39,003 bases of DNA from Pseudogracilibacillus sp. Its GTDB lineage: Bacteria > Bacillota > Bacilli > Bacillales > Amphibacillaceae. Position 1 is the first letter of the stretch. Each line of letters starts with the position of its first letter. The position numbers and the translations under genes were made by a program. This document shows positions 33,955 through 39,003 of the stretch, piece after piece. The notes under the pieces were generated by a model. The model made no database searches. It was not told the origin of the DNA and was given only the letters and a program-made list of their open reading frames with translations. The stretch covers positions 1 through 39,003 of the forward strand of contig JAPFCO010000133.1 of NCBI GenBank assembly GCA_026169505.1. Direction: 5' to 3'.

Positions 33955-33997
33955 CGAAAGGAACATGTGTAAAATAAATGTTCCTTTCGTTTTTTTG
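33955..33997 (+). terminator. Cassette-end hairpin 3 (strong terminator)
   Basis: CGAAAGGAACAT and ATGTTCCTTTCG form a perfect 12-bp stem, followed by TTTTTTT. Third member of the related hairpins that close each cassette. Confidence 0.88.
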
Positions 33998-34714
33998 CAT
34001 TGCAAATGGTTGAGTAGGTAGTGCAATTCTTACTATAAAGGTTTGTAAGCAAGTAAGAAATCGTGTTTGTGTAACTGCTAAACTAGATTCAACAGATTTC
34101 TACTTGAAAGAATTGAACACTTTTTTATCAGTAAAATTTGTATCGTGTTCATCATAAGTGCCTTATACAAACATTTTGTCCTAGCGAACTGTAGTGAAAC
34201 AGAAATCGCAAAGATTCAGGTCTAGATAAATACCCAGAATTATATTAGATGGAGCATGTGACACAATGGACTCCGCATAATTTTGCAATTTAAAATATGT
34301 TTATTTTTGGTACAATATGTTGATTTTTCATAGGTAATAATATATTATGAAGAAGTGACATGGATATAAAGAACTATATAAATGGTTAAGTTAGGTGTAG
34401 CATTCGTCAAAGAGGACCAAAATGCCCAGTTACTTACTATCAGAATAGATTATATAAATTATTCAACTAATGATTGTCTGATGACCAGTTGCTTTTTGCC
34501 TATTAAAAGTTCATTGAATGGCAAATTCAGGTGTGCATAGGACAGGTATATAATCTATATAGTGTAGGTCACGGACTTTGAAGTTAGCGGTTCATACTAT
34601 CCTAATAAGCATAAGTATCGTTAGAAATAACATTGATATTATTTCATAGTTGAATTAAATTCATAACGTAGATAATTATTTACATAAACAATTAAAGGAG
34701 AGAACAAAACATCT
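33998..34714. other. 717-nt stretch without a supported gene
   Basis: No ORF with a ribosome binding site, no repeat and no clear RNA fold was seen. It is AT-rich and probably includes decayed cassette DNA on the left and the chemoreceptor promoter on the right. No convincing SigD or SigA motif could be placed. Confidence 0.5.
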
Positions 34715-36751
34715 ATGGAACAGACAAAAATGAGTAAGCCAAAAAAAGGGAGATTTAACATTTTTTCTTGGTTTAAGAGCTCATTACAAAAACAAATATT
34801 AATTCCATTTATCATTTTAATTATCGTAACTGGTGGAGTTATTGCATATGTGAGTTATGAATCAAGCATTAACATAACGACAGATGAATTGACGGACAGT
34901 GTAGAAGGCCAAATGGTAAGTATGAACGATACATTTGAAATTTACTTTGCAAATATGCATCATACTTTAGAACGATTCGAAGCGAATGAATTATTTGAAG
35001 ATCCGGTAGAAAATGAAGATAATATCTTACAAATGTTTAAGGAAACCCAAGAGGTAACACCAACGATTGAATTTATTTATACTGGATTGGCAACAGGTGA
35101 AATGATCCTTTATCCAGTTGATGATGATCTTGGTCCAGACTATGTAGTGGAGGAGAGAGTATGGTATCAAGATGCTGTCGAATCTAATGGTGAAATTATT
35201 TGGACGGAACCTTATGAAGATGCGGGCACGAATGAGATAGTTGTAACGGTAGCAAAAGCATATTTTGATGGAGATACTCTCACAGGCGTATTAGCAGCAG
35301 ATGTCCAAGTGAGCACACTTGTTGATATTGTAAATAACATCGAGATTGGTGAAACAGGTTATGCTGTCATATATGATGGCAATGGACAACTTGTCGCTCA
35401 TCCTGATGAAAGTATGGTTGGAGAAGATCAATCTAATCAAGCATATTATCAACAAATGAATAGTGAATCAGAAAGTGGGATTATTGAGTTCGAATCCGAT
35501 GGCGAAGAGACAATTATGGGCTATGCAACTAACCCTTCAACAGGATGGACTATTGGCGGTATTGTTAATAAAGAAGACTTTGCAGAAAAAGCACGTGCGA
35601 TTATTACACCTATTTTAGTTACTTTAGGAATTGTCGTCCTTTTAGCAATTGCCACATCACTTATTACTACACGACGCATTACAAAGTCGATTCGAATGGT
35701 CATGGAACGGATGAAACAAATTGCTAACGGGGATCTTAGTCACGAAGCTCTCGTTGCACAATCAACAGATGAGGTTGGACAACTTGTGCATGCGACGAAT
35801 GATATGAATGACAATATGCGTAACGTTTTACAAGAAATTAATCGAGTGTCTGAAATAGTATCAGGTCAAAGTGAAGAGTTGACTCAGTCGGCAGGGGAAG
35901 TTCGGATGGGCTCGGAACAGGTCGCATCAACAATGCAAGAATTAGCTTCTGGTTCCGAAACACAAGCTAATCATGCAAGCGATTTGTCGATGTCGATGCA
36001 AACTTTCGGCCAGGAAATAACCGTACTAAATGGTAATAGTGAACATCTTCAGGCATCTTCAAATGGTATGATCCATATGACAAAAGAGGGTAGTGAACTC
36101 ATGGATCAGTCAAAAGAACAAATGGCAACTATTGATGACATCGTAAATGATGCCGTCAATAAAGTAAATGGACTGGGCATTCAGACGGAAAAAATATCTC
36201 AATTAGTTGAGGTGATTCAAAATATCGCTGGACAAACAAATTTACTTGCCTTAAATGCGGCAATTGAAGCAGCCCGTGCAGGAGAACATGGACAAGGTTT
36301 TGCGGTTGTCGCCGATGAAGTTCGAAAATTAGCGGAACAAGTATCCTTTTCAGTCACAGATATCACTGGAATTGTTACAAATATCCAAACAGAGTCACAA
36401 ATAGTGACAGGTGCTCTCCAAGCCGGTTATAAAGAAGTTGAATTAGGTACAAAACAAATTGAAACGACTGGAGAAAAGTTTAATGGCATTCATCATGCAT
36501 TGACAGAAATGGTCAACATTGTTCATGTTACGATGGATAATTTGGAAAATATCACATCAAGAAGTGACCAAATGAATACATTTATTGAAGAAATAGCAGC
36601 CGTATCTGAAGAGTCAGCAGCAGGTGTTGAACAAACTTCTGCCTCATCCCAGCAAACTAGTTCTGCTATGGAGGAAGTCTCTGACAGCTCGAAACATCTT
36701 GCCGAACTAGCTGAACAACTGAATGAATTGGTTCTCCGGTTTAAATTATAG
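34715..36751 (+). CDS. Methyl-accepting chemotaxis protein with dCache amino-acid sensor
   Basis: Membrane chemoreceptor, 678 residues: first membrane span ~28-48, extracellular dCache sensor ~55-290, second span ~296-318, HAMP ~319-372, and the signalling coil with the conserved hairpin ([20 protein letters not shown]) near 510. The sensor carries Y143, R148, W150, Y151, D153, Y167 and D196, spaced almost as in the universal amino-acid-binding dCache motif, so an L-amino acid is the likely ligand. AAAGGAGAG lies about 12 nt before ATG 34715; ATG 34730 is an alternative. It is a single-gene unit and would signal to CheA/CheW encoded elsewhere. Confidence 0.92.
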   Translation: MEQTKMSKPKKGRFNIFSWFKSSLQKQILIPFIILIIVTGGVIAYVSYESSINITTDELTDSVEGQMVSMNDTFEIYFANMHHTLERFEANELFEDPVENEDNILQMFKETQEVTPTIEFIYTGLATGEMILYPVDDDLGPDYVVEERVWYQDAVESNGEIIWTEPYEDAGTNEIVVTVAKAYFDGDTLTGVLAADVQVSTLVDIVNNIEIGETGYAVIYDGNGQLVAHPDESMVGEDQSNQAYYQQMNSESESGIIEFESDGEETIMGYATNPSTGWTIGGIVNKEDFAEKARAIITPILVTLGIVVLLAIATSLITTRRITKSIRMVMERMKQIANGDLSHEALVAQSTDEVGQLVHATNDMNDNMRNVLQEINRVSEIVSGQSEELTQSAGEVRMGSEQVASTMQELASGSETQANHASDLSMSMQTFGQEITVLNGNSEHLQASSNGMIHMTKEGSELMDQSKEQMATIDDIVNDAVNKVNGLGIQTEKISQLVEVIQNIAGQTNLLALNAAIEAARAGEHGQGFAVVADEVRKLAEQVSFSVTDITGIVTNIQTESQIVTGALQAGYKEVELGTKQIETTGEKFNGIHHALTEMVNIVHVTMDNLENITSRSDQMNTFIEEIAAVSEESAAGVEQTSASSQQTSSAMEEVSDSSKHLAELAEQLNELVLRFKL

Positions 36752-36757
36752 GGCCAT

Positions 36758-36980
36758 ATAAATTAACAAAAGTAGCAGAAGACTGAACAGAGAAGGTTAA
36801 TTCTAAATGATCCGATGTTTAGGTAATTGTACATAATGTTGCAATTGATGATGGAATGGGAGAAGTCATATAGGTTTTAGACTTAAATAGTGCTAATTGG
36901 AAATTTGATCAAAACCTTTCAAAATTGGAGATGAGGATCTAGCATTTGGATATTTTTGTTTCGAAGTTCGCAGTGAATGA
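36758..36980 (+). pseudogene. Chimeric remnant of the locus 2 toxin and immunity genes
   Basis: Three pieces of the 27.9-29.9 kb region are fused: 36758-36835 matches 28195-28270 (LXG domain), 36829-36934 matches 29281-29387 (colicin E5-like tip end and intergenic site), and 36929-36980 matches 29841-29893 (immunity gene end). The joins lie at shared TGTACAT and AGATGA. The tip end reads VAIDDGMGEVI, stop, VLDLNSANWKFDQNLSK. It is clearly non-functional and shows that an older copy of the locus once stood here, 7 kb away. Confidence 0.8.
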
Positions 36981-37014
36981 TATTACTTAGTTGAATCAAT
37001 TTCATATACAACAA

Positions 37015-37126
37015 GTAACTACACCTCAAGAGGTTGCTGATGCGGCATTATTTTTTTGCATCGCCATGGAGTAGGGCAGTTACAGGGCAAAATTTAATCG
37101 TAGATGGTGGCTTGGTGATGAAGTAA
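37015..37126 (+). pseudogene. 3' fragment of a short-chain dehydrogenase gene
   Basis: Reads TTPQEVADAALFF then, after a one-base shift in a T-run, ASPWSRAVTGQNLIVDGGLV and MK before TAA 37126. The SDR C-terminal pattern (P.EVA.A.LFLAS..S..VTGQ.L.VDGG) is unmistakable. The rest of the gene is absent; the toxin remnant joins just upstream. Confidence 0.8.
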
Positions 37127-37280
37127 TTCCAGAAAGGACAAACTAAGAAAGGGTTAGCTAAAGTTGACCCTTTCAAATGCCTTCATCAGTATAGGTTACT
37201 AACATGACCGATTATATGTAAGTGTAGATTAGCTTAAATTGAAAAATTACATGACTACTTAATTCAAAAAATCAACCTAC

Positions 37281-37310
37281 AAAAAAGACCCTCTGCTAGT
37301 GCAGAAAGTC
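37281..37310 (-). terminator. Terminator of the minus-strand capD operon
   Basis: On the minus strand GACTTTCTGC and GCAGAGGGTC pair around ACTA, with two G-U pairs, followed by TTTTTT. It is 8 nt after the stop of the 125-residue gene. Confidence 0.8.
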
Positions 37311-37317
37311 TAGTAAT

Positions 37318-37695
37318 CTAAAAAGAACCAAGTCTATATTTTTCATAGTAATATTCAATGTTTTCCTGCCAATGCTCCATTCTGGCTTGGAATACAGGAT
37401 TTCCTTTGTCATCATGTACAGTTACGGTTTTTCCGTCATCTGTAATCTGATATGTCATGTTAGGATCTACCACAACTTCCTTGTCCTCAGCTGCATCAAT
37501 ATTAGAACTAGCAATACTATTGTTTTGTTTATTCTCTTTGTCCTTACCATCATCAGATTCTGCGGCTTCGACAAAGGTGCGTATTTCATATTTCTCTGTA
37601 TCTGTCAGATCGTTTAATTGTTTATATTGTGTCATAAATGTCAACGCGAGAATAAGTAGTAAAATTGGCGGTATGCCATGAATGAATCTTTTCAC
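37318..37695 (-). CDS. Small membrane-anchored protein downstream of capD-like gene
   Basis: A 125-residue protein with one N-terminal membrane segment (FIHGIPPILLLILALTFM), a charged low-complexity linker (about residues 47-75, rich in Asp, Lys, Asn and Ser) and a conserved-looking C-terminal part (MTYQITDDGKTVTVHDDKGN, ARMEHWQENIEYYYEKYRLG) outside the membrane. It is encoded 20 nt after the CapD-like gene, with GGAGGAAG upstream. In B. anthracis the very short capE follows capD; this gene is in the same place but much longer. Homology to CapE/PgsE is not visible, so a role with the capsule machinery is inferred. Confidence 0.65.
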   Translation of the reverse strand: MKRFIHGIPPILLLILALTFMTQYKQLNDLTDTEKYEIRTFVEAAESDDGKDKENKQNNSIASSNIDAAEDKEVVVDPNMTYQITDDGKTVTVHDDKGNPVFQARMEHWQENIEYYYEKYRLGSF

Positions 37696-37715
37696 TTAAC
37701 TTCTTCCTCCTGCTA

Positions 37716-39003
37716 CTATTGTTTGTTTTTAGCGACTCGCCAAATGCCACTTCTGCGAGAATCCGCAGCGCCATAGATTTGATTGGTATCTTCATCAATC
37801 ACAAGTGCTTGGATACCACCATAAAAGTCAACATCGGTTTTTTGATAGATTTCATAGCCGCGAGAGCGTAAGCTAGATTGAATATCTTTATCCAATTCTG
37901 TTTCGGTAAAAATGTCATTACCTTCAATGTAGAATCGTTTTTCTTCGATTGCATCTTCTAACGGTTGCTCAAACAGAAGATGCCTAATTAATACTTCGGT
38001 CATGACCATTGGAATTCTCTTGCCGCCCGGTGAACCAATACCAATGGTTTGATTACCATTTGACAAGATTGTTGGACTTGTAAAGCTTCGTGGAGTTTTT
38101 CCAGGTTCAATACTATTTAATGATTGATCGCTCGTACTGAAATTTTCCATTTGATTATTCATAAAAAATCCACCAACATTGGCTCCTGAGCCAAAAAAGT
38201 TTCCTAATGTATGTGTTGCTGATACCATTGTACCATCTTGATCGATAATGGTAAAATGGGTCGTGTTATCGTGGTCTTCTTCATCCGAGATGGAATCATT
38301 CACTTCATAGTCTTCTGATAGTTGATCCAGTGAAATCGTATCTGCCATTTCATTCGTATACTCCAACGAGGTCAGCTCATCAGTAGATGCAGTTTCTGTA
38401 AAATCTGGATCACCTACATGTTTGATTCGATTATCATAAGATCGTTTCGATATTTCACCAATCAAATGCATATAATCGCGTTGATTATCTTCGGTAGATT
38501 CAATATTGAGAGCCTCCGCCATTTGTAAGGATTGGATTAATGTCACTCCCGCTAAAGGTGGGGGAGCCGAATAAACATCATACCCAGCGAATGAGCCTTT
38601 AGCGGCTTCTGTTGTATTAGACTTATAGCTTGTTAAATCTTCTGGTATTAGCGTTTCCTCAAATTCCAAAATTTGCTCTGCAATAGGACCAGCATAAAAG
38701 GCATCAGAACCATCTTCTTGAATCAAGCGCAATGTATCCGCTAAATCAGGTTGTTTAAGGATTTCATTGACCTCTATGATATGGCCATCAGGAAAGAAGT
38801 TTGGCAGATTTTCTACATCCATTCGATGTGATCCTTTACCAAGCCGGTCAATTAAATGCTTGTCCGCCTGAAATCCTTCCTCTGCATGCTCGATCGCAGG
38901 AGCGATTAATTCCTCCATCTCCATGGAACCTAAATCTTGATTGAGTGTTTCCATTCCATCAACAAATCCTGGTACTGCAAATGTTTCGGGCTCTGCTTCA
39001 GAA
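37716..39003 (-). CDS. capD: CapD-like gamma-glutamyltransferase (N-terminus outside window)
   Basis: Extracellular Ntn-hydrolase of the gamma-glutamyltranspeptidase family. The frame is open to the right edge (SEAEPETFAVPGFVDGMETL), so the signal peptide and first part are missing; the ATG at 38954 is internal. The autocleavage site and nucleophile threonine are in DNTTHFTIID. The C-terminal subunit contains GNFFGSGANVGGFFMNNQME, EPGKTPRSFTSPTI, GIGSPGGKRIP and DFYGGIQALVID, close to B. anthracis CapD, which cuts poly-gamma-glutamate and links it to peptidoglycan, rather than to glutathione-degrading Ggt. I predict capB, capC and capA homologues just beyond the window. Confidence 0.85.
   Translation of the reverse strand, partial: SEAEPETFAVPGFVDGMETLNQDLGSMEMEELIAPAIEHAEEGFQADKHLIDRLGKGSHRMDVENLPNFFPDGHIIEVNEILKQPDLADTLRLIQEDGSDAFYAGPIAEQILEFEETLIPEDLTSYKSNTTEAAKGSFAGYDVYSAPPPLAGVTLIQSLQMAEALNIESTEDNQRDYMHLIGEISKRSYDNRIKHVGDPDFTETASTDELTSLEYTNEMADTISLDQLSEDYEVNDSISDEEDHDNTTHFTIIDQDGTMVSATHTLGNFFGSGANVGGFFMNNQMENFSTSDQSLNSIEPGKTPRSFTSPTILSNGNQTIGIGSPGGKRIPMVMTEVLIRHLLFEQPLEDAIEEKRFYIEGNDIFTETELDKDIQSSLRSRGYEIYQKTDVDFYGGIQALVIDEDTNQIYGAADSRRSGIWRVAKNKQ

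Noticed and set aside
33998-34714. Possible SigD promoter or small RNA before the chemoreceptor gene
   Set aside because: No stretch fits a SigD consensus well and no stable hairpin with a T-tract was found.

Overview
The window is low-GC DNA from a Gram-positive bacterium of the Bacillaceae type. Evidence: strong AGGAGG-like ribosome binding sites, a bacillithiol-transferase (BstA/YfiT) gene, MenA, B. subtilis-style LXG/YwqH/YwqI type VII loci, and a CapD-like poly-gamma-glutamate enzyme. Many encoded proteins are acidic, which would fit a halotolerant genus, but I cannot name the species. No rRNA, tRNA, CRISPR array or intact transposon was seen.

Iron region (1-14.4 kb). A ferric-siderophore/ferric-citrate ABC importer comes first: a binding lipoprotein whose 5' end lies outside the window, two FecCD permeases and an ATPase, closed by a terminator. 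Next is a Fur-box promoter and a tightly overlapping operon: a 37-codon leader ORF, an MFS exporter, two IucA/IucC synthetases, an SbnG-type citrate synthase, an SbnH-type PLP decarboxylase, a third IucA/IucC synthetase, an RraA-like protein and an FhuF-like 2Fe-2S protein. The order matches staphyloferrin B genes sbnD-E-F-G-H with an sbnC-like gene moved to the end. sbnA, sbnB and sbnI are absent from the window, so the diamino-acid source, and perhaps the product, differs.

Type VII effector locus 1 (14.5-20.6 kb). Two small helical partner genes (DUF5082, DUF5344) precede an LXG protein with a glycine-rich, membrane-active-looking C-terminus. Five DUF443-like multi-pass membrane proteins follow, built from a duplicated A-B pair around a fifth copy; two of the five are broken. 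A DUF4176 gene ends the locus. It resembles the S. aureus TspA toxin / TsaI immunity arrangement.

Housekeeping and transport (20.7-26.8 kb). This holds a LytTR-DUF3021-ABC transporter operon, an NADPH-dependent FMN reductase, menA and a DUF2161 nuclease-fold gene (both on the minus strand), and bstA.

Type VII effector locus 2 (26.9-34.0 kb). A split DUF5082 gene, a DUF5344 gene and an LXG toxin with a colicin E5-like ribonuclease tip are followed by an immunity gene. Two or three truncated orphan cassettes follow. The two clearest repeat the operon's upstream control box, keep the toxin from about residue 274 onward, carry a different tip and immunity gene, and end in a related hairpin. Several pieces are decayed. 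No secretion machinery (EssC, YukD, EsxA) is in the window.

Right end (34.7-39.0 kb). A dCache chemoreceptor with an amino-acid-binding signature is followed by a scrambled remnant of the locus 2 toxin and immunity genes and an SDR gene fragment. The window ends in a minus-strand pair: a CapD-like gamma-glutamyltransferase (N-terminus outside the window) and a small membrane-anchored protein.
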